From: Gammaproteobacteria bacterium
Lineage (GTDB): Bacteria > Pseudomonadota > Gammaproteobacteria > HK1
Assembly: GCA_022826505.1 (NCBI GenBank)
Contig: JAJDUQ010000009.1
Span: 17,242 to 81,241 of the forward strand
Length of the DNA: 64,000 bases
Reading direction: 5' to 3'
The position numbers and the translations under genes were made by a program. Positions 9,373-20,827 of this stretch are shown here, piece by piece; the stretch's first letter is position 1, and every line of letters starts with the position of its first letter. Under the pieces are notes generated by a model that saw nothing but the letters and a program-made list of their open reading frames with translations, did not search any database and was not told where the DNA came from.

Positions 9373-10275
9373 GTGGCCACGACCGCAACAGTTTCCGCTC
9401 CCGGCTACGGCTCCGCCCTGATGAACGCCGTCCGGTCGTTCGCGCTGCTGCGCGAGAGCGTGGTCGGCATGGCCGGTACCGCGCTCGTGCTTTTCTGGGC
9501 GACCCTGGCCATCGGCGCTCCGCTCTTCGCGCCGTGCGACCCCAACGCGACGCTGCAGGCATTCGCCAGGCCCGGCACGCCGATCCCCATCGCCGGCGCC
9601 TGCTGGACCGATACGTTCGTCCTGGGCGCGGACAACATCGGGCGGGACATTCTCTCGCGCGTCGTGTGGGGGGCACGCACGGTACTGACGTGGGCGCCGA
9701 TTGCGGCGGTGTGCGCCTATGCGGTGGGGATCGTGCTCGGGCTCGCGGCCGGGTACTACCGCGGCTGGATCGACGACCTGCTCTCCGGCTTCGCGAACAT
9801 CATCCTCGCCTTTCCGGTGCTGGTCCTCTACATCCTGATCATCGCCACCATCGGCGCTTCCCCGCTGAACATCGTGTTCGCGGTCACATTTGCGACGGGG
9901 CCGCTGGTGATGCGCATCGTGCGCGGCCTGGTGCTCGACCTGCGCAACCGCGAGTATGTCGCGGCAGCCGAGACCCGCGGCGAGTCGGCCTGGCGCATCA
10001 TGTTCGTCGAGATCCTGCCGAACGCTCGGGGCCCGCTGATCGTCGATGGATGCCTGCGGCTCGGGTACGTCATCATCACGATCGGCGTACTCGGATTCCT
10101 CGGCCTCGGGCTGCCGCCGCCGGATCCGGACTGGGGCGGCATGATCAACGAAACGCGTCAGATGGCGCTCGCCTTTCCGCACATGACGGTGTTCCCGTGC
10201 CTGGCCATCTCGTCGCTGATTCTCGGTTTCAACCTGATGGCGGACGGGCTGCGCGAGATTTCACTTCGCGACTGA
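9373..10275 (+). CDS. ABC transporter permease, DppC/OppC type
   Basis: Second inner-membrane permease of the importer, 300 aa, GTG start at 9373 after a GAGGAGCGAGAG purine run. Seen: N-terminal membrane segment, the GADNIGRDILSRVVWGAR motif typical of OppC-type proteins, and the EAA loop ETRGESAWRIMFVEILPNA. A periplasmic insert with two Cys (APCDPNAT and GACWTD) may form a disulfide. It pairs with the upstream DppB-like protein to form the membrane channel. Confidence 0.9.
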   Translation: MATTATVSAPGYGSALMNAVRSFALLRESVVGMAGTALVLFWATLAIGAPLFAPCDPNATLQAFARPGTPIPIAGACWTDTFVLGADNIGRDILSRVVWGARTVLTWAPIAAVCAYAVGIVLGLAAGYYRGWIDDLLSGFANIILAFPVLVLYILIIATIGASPLNIVFAVTFATGPLVMRIVRGLVLDLRNREYVAAAETRGESAWRIMFVEILPNARGPLIVDGCLRLGYVIITIGVLGFLGLGLPPPDPDWGGMINETRQMALAFPHMTVFPCLAISSLILGFNLMADGLREISLRD

Positions 10276-10366
10276 CCGAGGTGGGTTCGCAGACCCCGGA
10301 CACTCCCACCGGACCCGGACCACCGACGTTCGCGTCCCCGAAGAGCGGCATCTGGAGGAAGGACCC

Positions 10367-12508
10367 ATGGCGATGACTTTCGACGAGAACGCTCCGGTCC
10401 TCGAAATTGCCGGCCTGAACCTCTCGTACTGGACGCGGGCCGGGGAAATTCCGGCCGTGATCGACTTTTCGCTCACCGTGCACAAGGGCGAGAGCATCGG
10501 GCTGGTGGGAGAGTCCGGCTGCGGGAAGTCGACGGTGGCGATGGCCATCATGCAGTACATGGGCAACAACGGCACCATCAAGAGCGGGAGCATCAAGTTC
10601 AAGGGGGTGGAGTTGACGGACCTCTCTCCCGACGAACTGCGCAAGCTGCGTGGCTCGCACATCTCGATGATCTACCAGGAACCCTTTGCCGCGCTCAATC
10701 CGAGCCTGACGCTGGGGACCCAGCTCAAGGAAGTGCCGATGACCCACGACGGCATCTCCGACGCCGGAGCCCACGACCGCGCGCTGCAGGTGCTCGCCGA
10801 CGTGCGGCTCCCCGACCCGCACCGTGTGATGGCGGCCTACCCGCACCAGATTTCGGGGGGGCAGCAGCAGCGCGTGGTGATCGCGATGGCGCTGCTCTCC
10901 AATCCGTCGCTGCTGCTGCTCGATGAGCCGACGACCGCCCTCGACGTCACCGTGGAAGCCGGCATCACCAAGCTGATCACCGACATCAGCGACAAGTACG
11001 GCACTTCGCAGATCTACATCTCGCACAACCTCGGCCTCATCCTGGGAGTGTGCGACCGGGTGTTCGTGATGTACTCGGGCGAGGTCGTCGAGGAAGGCAC
11101 CATCAACTCGCTGTTCACGTGGCCGAAGCACCCCTACACCCACGGGCTGTTCGGCTGCATCCCCCTGCCGACCGCGGACAAGAACGCGGCCCCGCTCAAG
11201 CCCATCGCCGGCCAGCTTCCTCTTCCGCACGAACGTCCGCAGGGATGCAATTTCGGTCCTCGCTGCGACTTCTTCCAGGACGGGCGCTGCGACGCGAAGG
11301 ATGTGTCGATGGAGTCGGTGCCGGGCCCGACGACAGGCAACCACCTCGTGCGCTGCGTGCGGTGGCGCGAAATCGACCATGCCCTCGATGACGCGCACGG
11401 CGAAGCGACGGAACCGATGGAGATCGGCGACGACGTCCTCACGATCGAGAACATGCAGAAGTACTACGAGGTACACGACCGCTCGATCAGGTCGCTCCTT
11501 TCGGGCCGGAGCGTGATGTACGTCAGGGCGAACGAGCGGATCAGCTTCGACGCCAGGCGCGGGGAGACGGTTGCCATCGTCGGAGAGTCCGGCTGTGGGA
11601 AGTCGACGTTTGCGAAGGTGCTCATGGGGCTGGAGACCGCAACCGACGGAGAGATCCACCACGACGGCAACGAGATATCGAGAATTCCGGTTCGGGAGCG
11701 CTCGCCGCGGCAAATCGGCTCGCTGCAGATGGTGTTCCAGAACCCGTTCGACACGCTCAACCCGAGTCACACCGTCGGTACCCAGATCGGACGAGTCATC
11801 AGGAAGTTCGGTGTCGAGACGGACAAGGCCAGGATCCGGCAACGGGTGCTCGAGCTGCTCGACATCGTCAAGCTGCCGCGCGACTTCTACGCCCGGCGAC
11901 CACGCCAGCTCTCGGGTGGGCAGAAGCAGCGTATCGGCATCGCCCGCGCGTTCGCCGGGAATCCCTCGATGGTGATCGCCGACGAGCCGGTGTCGGCGCT
12001 GGACGTGTCGGTGGCGGCGGCGGTGACGGAGCTCCTGATGGAAATCCAGCGCGAGCACAAGACGACGCTGCTCTTCATCAGCCACGACCTGAGCGTGGTG
12101 CGCTACCTCTCCGACCGGATCGTGGTGATGTACCTCGGCCAGATCATGGAGCGGGGCGCCACCGAGGCCATCTTCGCCCCGCCCTACCATCCGTATACCG
12201 AGGCTCTGCTCTGCGCGGTGCCGATTGCCGACCCCGAGGTCACCAAGCGGGAGATCGTTCTCGAAGGCAACCTGCCGAGCGCGTTGAACCCGCCGCACGG
12301 ATGCCCGTTCAGCACCCGCTGTCCGCGAAAGGTCGGGAAGATCTGCGACGAGGAGCGTCCACCGATGCAATTGGCCTCGGAGACCCACGCGATTGCCTGC
12401 CACATCCCGCTCGAAGAGCTGAAGCGGGTCGAGCCGGTCATCGTCGTGCCGGGCCGGGAAGAGCGATTGCACGCATCCCGACGGACACCGGAGATCCCGG
12501 TACCGTAG
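10367..12508 (+). CDS. Fused double ABC ATPase (DppD-DppF in one chain)
   Basis: A 713-aa protein with two complete peptide-importer ATPase domains. The first has Walker A GESGCGKST near residue 46, signature ISGGQQQRV and Walker [13 protein letters not shown]. The second has Walker A near residue 405, signature LSGGQKQRI and Walker B MVIADEPVSALD. Each half ends with a Cys-rich oligopeptide-transporter C-terminal domain (GCNFGPRCDFFQDGRC; GCPFSTRCPRK), which in this family can bind an Fe-S cluster. It energises the two permeases upstream. Normally these are separate genes, as in the second set at 60208-62281. No family-5 binding protein accompanies the operon. Confidence 0.92.
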   Translation: MAMTFDENAPVLEIAGLNLSYWTRAGEIPAVIDFSLTVHKGESIGLVGESGCGKSTVAMAIMQYMGNNGTIKSGSIKFKGVELTDLSPDELRKLRGSHISMIYQEPFAALNPSLTLGTQLKEVPMTHDGISDAGAHDRALQVLADVRLPDPHRVMAAYPHQISGGQQQRVVIAMALLSNPSLLLLDEPTTALDVTVEAGITKLITDISDKYGTSQIYISHNLGLILGVCDRVFVMYSGEVVEEGTINSLFTWPKHPYTHGLFGCIPLPTADKNAAPLKPIAGQLPLPHERPQGCNFGPRCDFFQDGRCDAKDVSMESVPGPTTGNHLVRCVRWREIDHALDDAHGEATEPMEIGDDVLTIENMQKYYEVHDRSIRSLLSGRSVMYVRANERISFDARRGETVAIVGESGCGKSTFAKVLMGLETATDGEIHHDGNEISRIPVRERSPRQIGSLQMVFQNPFDTLNPSHTVGTQIGRVIRKFGVETDKARIRQRVLELLDIVKLPRDFYARRPRQLSGGQKQRIGIARAFAGNPSMVIADEPVSALDVSVAAAVTELLMEIQREHKTTLLFISHDLSVVRYLSDRIVVMYLGQIMERGATEAIFAPPYHPYTEALLCAVPIADPEVTKREIVLEGNLPSALNPPHGCPFSTRCPRKVGKICDEERPPMQLASETHAIACHIPLEELKRVEPVIVVPGREERLHASRRTPEIPVP

Positions 12509-12697
12509 ATCGATGCGGTGCGACCGGTCTCTGAAGTCACGGTGAAGCGGCACACCCGGGACGCGGTCGGTGCGTGGCGCGAAGCGACCCTCGGACACCT
12601 GCTCGACCTCGCACGGAGCCGGTCGGCGTGCCGGCCGTCGTCGGAGTCGGAGCGTTCTACGGGCACCGGTCGGATGCCGGGCCTATGCTAAACTCCC

Positions 12698-12715
12698 GCC
12701 CCGATTTTTCGGGGC
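12698..12715 (+). promoter_or_regulatory. Leader hairpin upstream of hypothetical gene
   Basis: GCCCCGA-TTTT-TCGGGGC forms a 7-bp stem. It follows a -10-like TATGCT (12684-12689) and ends 18 nt before GTG 12734, so it probably sits in the 5' leader of that gene. It might instead be the terminator of the ABC operon that ends at 12508, although no T run follows the stem. Confidence 0.4.
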
Positions 12716-12733
12716 TCCAGGGAGAACTCGCAC

Positions 12734-13147
12734 GTGAGCGATCGGCACGCCGGCCAGCGAATCGACGAGATCAGCGCCGATCTCGACAATCTCCACCGCG
12801 AGGACGTGTTCAGCGACATGCGGCTCGCGACGATCCGAAGACTGCAGCCGATCAAGCACGACGGCAGCCACGATCCTTCGCGCCCCACCACGTACATCGC
12901 GGAGACCACGATCGTCTCGCAGCTCGGACCAATTCCAGTCCAGTCCCCTGTCGAGGCGGATTCCCTGCAGGATGCATTTTCGAAGTTCCCCGAGGCAATC
13001 AAGGCGGCGGTGGAACGGCTGAGCGAGCGCGCCCAGGAGATGCGCCGGGAGGAGGCATCGCGAATCGTGGTGCCCGGAACCATGCCGCCGGATCTCGGCG
13101 GCGGGCGGCCCGGCGGTGGCGGCGGAGGACTCATCTTCGACCGCTGA
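12734..13147 (+). CDS. Conserved-looking hypothetical protein with Gly-rich tail
   Basis: A 137-aa soluble protein that I do not recognise. The GTG start has GGGAGA upstream and a plausible promoter and leader. The sequence is charged and helix-prone, with a central region rich in Pro/Ile/Val (SQLGPIPVQSPVEADSL), a helical segment containing AIKAAVERLSERAQEMRREEA, and a terminal Gly-rich stretch (GGGRPGGGGGGLIFDR) that looks disordered. No membrane segment or signal peptide is present. It converges on the MttB-family gene with 3 nt between the stops. Confidence 0.65.
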   Translation: MSDRHAGQRIDEISADLDNLHREDVFSDMRLATIRRLQPIKHDGSHDPSRPTTYIAETTIVSQLGPIPVQSPVEADSLQDAFSKFPEAIKAAVERLSERAQEMRREEASRIVVPGTMPPDLGGGRPGGGGGGLIFDR

Positions 13148-13150
13148 GGA

Positions 13151-14707
13151 TTACTGCTCGAGCGGGACCTCCCCCGCATCGATGGCGCGCTTGCGCTTCG
13201 CGACGTATTCGCGCAGTGCCTCGTCCACCCCCGGATCGATGGGCGGCGGCTCGTACTCCGCAAGCAGTTGCTTCCAGATTGCGTTTGCCCGCGTGGCCGC
13301 GGAGTGCGCGCCGGATTCGTGCCAGGTCTCGAAGTTGCGCCAGTCCGACACGATCGGCTTGTAGAAGACGTCTTCGTACCGCGAAAGCGTGTGCGTCGCT
13401 CCGAAGAAGTGGCCACCCGGCTGCACCTCGGCAATCGCGTCGACGGCCAGGGTGTCGTCGTCCACCACCACCGGTTCCAGGTACTCGGCCAGGAGCTGGC
13501 ACATTTCCGCGTCAATCACGAGCTTCTCGTACGAAGCGGTCAGCCCGCCTTCGAGCCAGCCAGCGGCGTGGTTGACGATGTTGGTATGCGCCATCACCGA
13601 AGCCCATAGCGACATCTCGCTCTCGTACGCGGCCTGGGCGTCGACCGCATTCGACGCGTTCGTGCTGCTCGCCCGATACGGCACCCGGTAACGACGCGCG
13701 AGCTGAGCGCCGGCCTGCGTCGCCTTCGCGTACTCGGGAGTCCCGAATGCCGGAGCGCCGCTCTTCATGTCCACGTTGGAGGTGAATCCCCCGTAGGCCA
13801 CGGGGGTTCCCGGTCGCACGATCTGGCACAGCACCATCCCCGCCAGCGCCTCGGCGTTCTGCAGGGTGAGCGCCCCGGCGATGGTGGTCGGAGCCATCGC
13901 ACCGAGCAGCGTGAACGGGGTCACGATGACCGGCTGTCCGACCGAGGCGAGCTCGATCATCCCGTCCGACATGTTCGCATCGAGCTGGCGCGGAGAGTTC
14001 GTGTTGATGTTGCCGCTGACGATCGGCTGTGCCGCAAGCTCATCGCGCGTCACTCCGTGAGCGATGCACGCCATCTCCACCGCGTCGTGCGCACGGTAGC
14101 CACCGAGCAGCGACGCGCCCCAGACCTTGTCGTGCAGGGTGATCGCGGCGTAGTACATGTCCAGGTGGCGGGTCGGAGCGGGCAGGTCCAGCGGCGCGAG
14201 AGGCGCAGAGCCACCGAAATGAATGATGTCGAACGAGTACGACAGCTTCATGAAGTTGCGGAAGTCCTCGTAGTCCCCGGCCCTGCGCCCGCGGTCGAGG
14301 TCGGAGACGAACGACGGCCCGCCCACCAGTCCGAAGTTGATGACGTTGCCGCCGAAGTCGAGGGACTTTGCGGGATTGCGCGCCTTCACCGAGTACGACG
14401 GCGGCGCCTTCGCCATGTATTGCGCGATCATCTCCGGATCGAAGCGGACCATCTCGGTGTCCTCGTCCGCCTTCGCACCGGCTCGCGCATAGAGCGCCCG
14501 CGCCTTCGGACTGAGCACCTTCATCCCGATGTCGCGAAGCACCCGCAGCGATGCCTCGTGGATCGCCTCGAGCTGATCCTCGCCGAGGACCCGGGTCGGG
14601 GGATGCGGGTTGCGAACGGTACGCCACGGCAAACGCTGGACTTCGACCGAGGCGCTACGGCGCTCACGCCGATGTCTGCGTGTGCGCCGTCGTGCGGATG
14701 CGGACAT
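13151..14707 (-). CDS. Trimethylamine methyltransferase (MttB) family protein, non-pyrrolysine
   Basis: Member (518 aa) of the MttB superfamily of corrinoid-dependent methyltransferases. Seen: N-terminal LRDIGMKVLSPKARAL, the TIM-barrel core with GGSAPLAPLDLPAPTRHLD, AYGGFTSNVDMKSGAPAFGTPEY, and a C-terminal GGHFFGATHTL. There is no in-frame amber codon, so it belongs with the pyrrolysine-free members such as glycine-betaine methyltransferases rather than true MttB. Start MSASARRR at 14707 is chosen over the longer ORF; the first 35 residues are very basic. The corrinoid protein partner is not in the window. Substrate is probably a quaternary amine. Confidence 0.85.
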   Translation of the reverse strand: MSASARRRTRRHRRERRSASVEVQRLPWRTVRNPHPPTRVLGEDQLEAIHEASLRVLRDIGMKVLSPKARALYARAGAKADEDTEMVRFDPEMIAQYMAKAPPSYSVKARNPAKSLDFGGNVINFGLVGGPSFVSDLDRGRRAGDYEDFRNFMKLSYSFDIIHFGGSAPLAPLDLPAPTRHLDMYYAAITLHDKVWGASLLGGYRAHDAVEMACIAHGVTRDELAAQPIVSGNINTNSPRQLDANMSDGMIELASVGQPVIVTPFTLLGAMAPTTIAGALTLQNAEALAGMVLCQIVRPGTPVAYGGFTSNVDMKSGAPAFGTPEYAKATQAGAQLARRYRVPYRASSTNASNAVDAQAAYESEMSLWASVMAHTNIVNHAAGWLEGGLTASYEKLVIDAEMCQLLAEYLEPVVVDDDTLAVDAIAEVQPGGHFFGATHTLSRYEDVFYKPIVSDWRNFETWHESGAHSAATRANAIWKQLLAEYEPPPIDPGVDEALREYVAKRKRAIDAGEVPLEQ

Positions 14708-15040
14708 CGGATGAAAGGACTCCGTGAAGGGAGCCGGAAGGAGACGATCGCGCCGCGAGCGTGTCAAGCGGCTCGCTGATCGGCCATACGAAGCACGCAT
14801 GGCCGGGCTGGCCGACCCACGCCATGAAACGTCCTCTGTCGCGGAGCGGCATTCCCCGGAAGCACGAGTGCATCTTCACGACAAGGCTCCCAGCCGCTCG
14901 CAGATATCGGACAGGGCGTGCACCGGGCGAAGGCTCGAAGTCATCCGGACCGCTGGGATGTCTCCCCTCGGTCCTCGCACCCCCGTGATGCGGTCGCTAG
15001 ACTTCCGGCCACCGAACCCGCTTCAACCCCGGAGACCACC
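14708..15040. other. Intergenic region, 333 nt
   Basis: Lies between the divergent MttB-family and Uma2-like genes. ORFs here are GC-rich shadows without Shine-Dalgarno or family resemblance. It presumably holds both promoters, but no clear -10/-35 pair was found. Confidence 0.5.
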
Positions 15041-16018
15041 ATGCAGATCGACACCGACGCCGGGACCGTCGAATGCCCTTCGAAGTCGCCCCGGCAACCC
15101 GCCTCGCCGGCGCCGGAGTTCCCCGGTTGCCGGCCGGTGACCATCACGCGCGAGGACATCGCCGCCTGGGAAGGCCGCTTCGAGTACTGGGACGGCGACA
15201 CCGAGACCGCCTGGGTCGTCTCCGAGCCCACCAGCGCCACCCACGAGCAACCGGGTGCGCGTCTGGCGGGCTTGAGCCACGTCATCGCCGGGGTGCGCGG
15301 CGCGCCCATCGAGTGCTACGGCACCATGGACCTGCTGCTGCGCGACAAGCGCGGCGAGAAGCGACGCATCATGCAGGCGGATCAGTCGGTCTACCTGCAT
15401 CCCTGGCGGGTCCGGCTCCCGACCGATGCGATGGAGATCGGCCGGCACGATCGCCCCGACGTGGTGCTGGAGGTGGACCACACCACCGACGTGCGTCGTG
15501 GGAAGCTGGGGCTGTACGAGAGTTGGGGCTTCCCCGAGGTGTGGGTGGACGTGCCGGAGGCGGGCTATGCGGTGAGGCGTCCCGCCGGCCTGTCGCCGGG
15601 GTTGACAATCCACCGGCTGGAACGCGGCGGCTATGTGACCGCTGCGCACAGCCGCGCGTTTCCGGGCTGGAGCGCAGCCGAAATCCACACCGCGCTGAAC
15701 GAGGAGATGCTGTCGGAGGAGACCAGCCGGGTGCTGCGGCGTGTGGGCAGGGCGCTGGGGACGCGGGAAGGCACGAGTCCCGACGATACGCCGTGGCTGC
15801 GCATGGAGCGCCGGGAATCACGGGCCGAAGGTGAACGGGCATTGCTGGTTCGCCAGGCGGAGCGGCGGTTCGGGGCTGGGACGGCGGAGCGACTGTCCAC
15901 GCTGCTCCTTCGCATCGAAGGTCCGGATCAACTTGCCGAGGTAAGCGACTGGATCGTCGACTGCGCCACGGGTGCCGCGTTTCTCGATCGCGTGGAGACG
16001 CTCGACTCCCACTCCTGA
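15041..16018 (+). CDS. Uma2-like (DUF820) PD-(D/E)XK-fold protein
   Basis: A 325-aa protein with the Uma2/DUF820 restriction-endonuclease-like fold. Seen: REDIAAWEGRFEYWDGD, then RPDVVLEVDHTTDVRRGKLGLYESWGFPEVWVDVPEAG, which carries the D...ExD/K-type core of the family. The C-terminal ~80 residues (RRFGAGTAERLSTLLLRIEGPDQL) resemble the tail found on transposase- or Rpn-type nuclease-like proteins. ATG 15041 has GGAG 8 nt upstream. The cellular role of this family is unresolved; many members occur in multicopy accessory sets. RecD2 starts just downstream. Confidence 0.8.
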   Translation: MQIDTDAGTVECPSKSPRQPASPAPEFPGCRPVTITREDIAAWEGRFEYWDGDTETAWVVSEPTSATHEQPGARLAGLSHVIAGVRGAPIECYGTMDLLLRDKRGEKRRIMQADQSVYLHPWRVRLPTDAMEIGRHDRPDVVLEVDHTTDVRRGKLGLYESWGFPEVWVDVPEAGYAVRRPAGLSPGLTIHRLERGGYVTAAHSRAFPGWSAAEIHTALNEEMLSEETSRVLRRVGRALGTREGTSPDDTPWLRMERRESRAEGERALLVRQAERRFGAGTAERLSTLLLRIEGPDQLAEVSDWIVDCATGAAFLDRVETLDSHS

Positions 16019-16034
16019 GCACCCGTCGCAGCTC

Positions 16035-18245
<2,211 letters not shown>

Positions 18246-18319
18246 CCGGGGCGGTCCGGCGCCGCAGCGTCGCGACACGCCGAAGTTCGAACGACCTCGA
18301 TAGCACGGGAGGCAAGGAC

Positions 18320-19600
18320 ATGCGGCGAGTACGAGAGCTGTTCACGAATCGGCCGATCTTCTCGTGGGCACTGTACGACTGGGCGAACTCCGTGTTCGCC
18401 ACCACGATCATCGCGGGATTCTTTCCGGTCTTCTTCAAGCAGTACTGGAGCTCGGGCGCGGATGCGGTCACCAGCACCGCCCAGCTCGGGTTCGCGAACT
18501 CCATCGGAAGCGCGTTCATCCTGATCGCGGCGCCGATCCTGGGCGCGATCGCGGACGGCGGGGCGTCGCGCAAGAAGTACCTGGGCTTCTTCACGGCGCT
18601 CGGAATCGCAGCGTCGGCGGGACTGTGGTTCGTCGGGGAAGGGGATTGGTCGACGGCCGCCACCGTGTACGTCCTCGCCTCGGTCGGATTCTCCGGCGCC
18701 ATCGTCTTCTACGACGCGCTGATCGTGTCCGTGAGTCCACCCGCCCGGTACGACGAGGTTTCGGCCTTCGGCTACTCCCTCGGCTACATCGGAGGCGGCC
18801 TGCTCTTCGCCGTGAACGTCGCGATGACCCTTTCGCCGGCCACGTTCGGGCTGACCGGCGCGGCCGAGGCGGTGCGCCTGTCCTTCCTGACGGTGGCCGC
18901 GTGGTGGCTCGTCTTCTCCATCCCCCTGTTCCGGCACGTGCCGGAGCCGCCTCGTATCGACTCCTCAGCCTCAGCCTCAGCCTCCGCGACCGCGACCGGG
19001 CTCCGGTCGCTCGCGAAGACGCTGCGCGAGTACCGGGCCCACCGCATGGCGGGCCTCTTCCTCCTCGCCTACTTCTTCTACATCGACGGGGTCCACACCA
19101 TCATCCGCATGGCGGTGGACTACGGACTTTCTCTGGGTTTTCCGTCCGACAGCCTCATCGTCGCACTTCTCATCGTGCAGTTCGTGGGGTTTCCCGCCGC
19201 GCTGGTGTTCGGGCTCGTGGCCGCGCGGGTCGGTCCCAAGCCGACCCTCTACTTCGGGGTGGTGGTGTATGTCGCGGTCACGGTGTGGGCGTACTTCATG
19301 ACCACGGTCACCGAGTTCTACGTCCTGGCGGTGGTGGTGGGCCTCGTGCAGGGCGGCGTGCAGGCAATCTCTCGCTCGCTCTACGCGCGCTACGTACCGG
19401 CCGAGCAGAGCGGAGAGTTCTTCGGGTTCTTCAACATGATCGGCCGATTCGCGGCGATCATCGGACCGTCCCTGGTGGCGGTGACCGGCCTCCTCACCGG
19501 CAGCTCCCGGCTCGGAATCCTCTCGGTCATCATCGTGCTCGTCATCGGGATGGTGCTCCTGACCTTCGTGCGGGAACGGGAGCCGGAGCCGGCTGTCTGA
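18320..19600 (+). CDS. MFS transporter, UMF1/Atg22-like
   Basis: A 426-aa inner-membrane protein with about 12 hydrophobic segments. The N-terminal signature WALYDWANSVFATTIIAGFFPVFFK is typical of the UMF1 family, whose vacuolar relatives export amino acids. Seen also: GAIADGGASRKKYL (MFS loop 2-3-like motif) and QAISRSLYARYVPAEQSGEFFGFFN near the C-terminal half. A Ser/Ala-rich repeat (SASASASAT) lies in the central cytoplasmic loop. The ORF track start (16220) reads through recD2; ATG 18320 has GGGAGG upstream. Substrate unknown. Confidence 0.88.
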   Translation: MRRVRELFTNRPIFSWALYDWANSVFATTIIAGFFPVFFKQYWSSGADAVTSTAQLGFANSIGSAFILIAAPILGAIADGGASRKKYLGFFTALGIAASAGLWFVGEGDWSTAATVYVLASVGFSGAIVFYDALIVSVSPPARYDEVSAFGYSLGYIGGGLLFAVNVAMTLSPATFGLTGAAEAVRLSFLTVAAWWLVFSIPLFRHVPEPPRIDSSASASASATATGLRSLAKTLREYRAHRMAGLFLLAYFFYIDGVHTIIRMAVDYGLSLGFPSDSLIVALLIVQFVGFPAALVFGLVAARVGPKPTLYFGVVVYVAVTVWAYFMTTVTEFYVLAVVVGLVQGGVQAISRSLYARYVPAEQSGEFFGFFNMIGRFAAIIGPSLVAVTGLLTGSSRLGILSVIIVLVIGMVLLTFVREREPEPAV

Positions 19601-19653
19601 CACTTCAAGGAACCGATCGCCCCCGGATGGATCCGGGACAAGGAGCACCGGCA

Positions 19654-20241
19654 ATGAACAAACCGCAACGAATCATCGCTGCCGCGGCGACGATGCTGCT
19701 CGCCATCACCCTCGCCGGGTGCAAGCCGTCGACCAATCTCGTCAGGCCGTGCTGCTACAAGGGAGATGTCGCGCTCACGCATCTCGCGGACACGAATCTC
19801 GTTCTCGAGGGCGGAGCCACCGTCGCGTTCGGGGACATCTTCCCGGACTTCAGTGCGGACTCCGATTCGTTTGCACGCGTCTATCCGTTCGAGAAGGCGG
19901 ACATTGGACTGGTCACCTTCGCTTCGCTGCGCGAAGTTCTGCCGAGGTACGACGCGAACGACGATCGCATCCTGGAGGAGCCCGAGCTCACCGCGCTCTA
20001 TGTCAAGGAGGCGGCACGCGGACTGGGCTACGCGGTGGTTCGCATCGAACCGAGCGGTGTCAGCGGAGCGATTGCGACATCCCGGGCAGATGTCTCCGGC
20101 CTGGTGCGCTTCGTCGAACGCCATGTGCACGAGATGGCGAAACCGCAGCAGCGCATCTTCCGGGACCTGTACTGGCTGGGGATCGAAGTCGATACGCTGC
20201 CTCACTTCTTCACCGACGAGGTCGACGGACTCGGAGTCTGA
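19654..20241 (+). CDS. Predicted lipoprotein with EF-hand-like motif
   Basis: A 195-aa exported protein of unknown function. It has a basic N-terminus, hydrophobic core and lipobox LAGC at about residue 24, so it is probably lipid-anchored. RYDANDDRILEEPEL near residue 110 matches the DxNxDxxxxxxE calcium-binding loop of an EF-hand. Two adjacent Cys (PCCYKG) follow the lipobox. ATG 19654 has AAGGAGC upstream, and the gene lies 53 nt after the UMF1-type transporter, so co-transcription is likely. Confidence 0.75.
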   Translation: MNKPQRIIAAAATMLLAITLAGCKPSTNLVRPCCYKGDVALTHLADTNLVLEGGATVAFGDIFPDFSADSDSFARVYPFEKADIGLVTFASLREVLPRYDANDDRILEEPELTALYVKEAARGLGYAVVRIEPSGVSGAIATSRADVSGLVRFVERHVHEMAKPQQRIFRDLYWLGIEVDTLPHFFTDEVDGLGV

Positions 20242-20454
20242 TGCAGAGGCGACTCGCGTTCCGCCGACGGCAACCGAAGAAGCAGCGCTCGTCGGCCCGG
20301 GCGGCAACCGCCGGACGTGTCGGCGGATCGGGACGCGCTGTCGCGACGAGTCGAGACGGACGCTCGAATTCGGTGCTCGTGGAGTGTACGTCCCATTTTT
20401 GAGGCTGTACGTTTCCCGTCGCGGAATGTGCTTGGGATCGAGGGCATCCTGTCC

Positions 20455-20466
20455 GTTGTCGACAAC
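20455..20466. promoter_or_regulatory. Perfect 12-bp palindrome, possible operator
   Basis: GTTGTCGACAAC is a perfect inverted repeat about 360 nt upstream of the AGCS symporter and 110 nt before the A-rich tract. Dyads of this kind are often repressor sites, but no regulator is encoded next to it, so the assignment is tentative. Confidence 0.35.
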
Positions 20467-20620
20467 ATAGGGTGTGGTAGTTGGGCACGTCCGGAACTGC
20501 GGGAGCCGCGGGTGGGCAACTGCCCGTGGCCACCCGGCCAATCTCCGGGAGCATCGCCGCGGACATTTGGATAAAAAAGATGCGAAAAATAAGAACAAAA
20601 TTCGGAAAAAGGGAGGCATT

Positions 20621-20764
20621 ATGCGGCTGGTGCGTAAAGCGCAAGGTGATTCGCCGCCCGGGAGGGGCAGGCTCGCACGAACCAGGTCCGCAGTGGAGGG
20701 GTGTCGGCGTGCCCGGGACGGGCGGCGACGAGCGCCGGAGCGCGGGCGGGAGTCAGCGCAGTGA
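20621..20764 (+). CDS. Possible Arg-rich small ORF / leader peptide
   Basis: 47-codon ORF starting ATG 20621, preceded by GGGAGG at 5-nt spacing within the A-rich tract, the best ribosome-binding site in this stretch. The product is strongly basic and has no recognisable domain. It ends 63 nt before the AGCS symporter start. It could be a translated leader, or the AT-rich segment could be promoter and leader DNA with a fortuitous ORF. Confidence 0.3.
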   Translation: MRLVRKAQGDSPPGRGRLARTRSAVEGCRRARDGRRRAPERGRESAQ

Positions 20765-20827
20765 GTGGTGCGTCTTCCAATCGACCAATGACCTGAACGA
20801 CTTTCTCCGAACAAGCGCAAGAGGTGC

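Larger units (their letters stand above)
20242..20827. other. 586-nt intergenic region with palindrome and AT-rich island
   Basis: Leader region of the AGCS symporter. It contains a 12-bp perfect palindrome at 20455-20466, then a conspicuous A-rich, low-GC tract (about 20568-20615) ending in a strong GGGAGG that precedes a 47-codon ORF. Nothing else looks coding. The island contrasts sharply with the surrounding GC-rich DNA. Confidence 0.6.

Noticed and set aside
7299-9380. 693-aa minus-strand ORF
   Set aside because: Antisense of the DppB-like permease and of the PhnD-like frame; no ribosome-binding site and non-natural composition.
10229-12598. 789-aa minus-strand ORF
   Set aside because: Mirror shadow of the fused ABC ATPase caused by high GC; composition (His/Arg/Asp-rich) is non-protein-like.
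13151-14707. Pyrrolysine-containing MttB
   Set aside because: No in-frame amber codon; the protein aligns in concept with pyrrolysine-free members.
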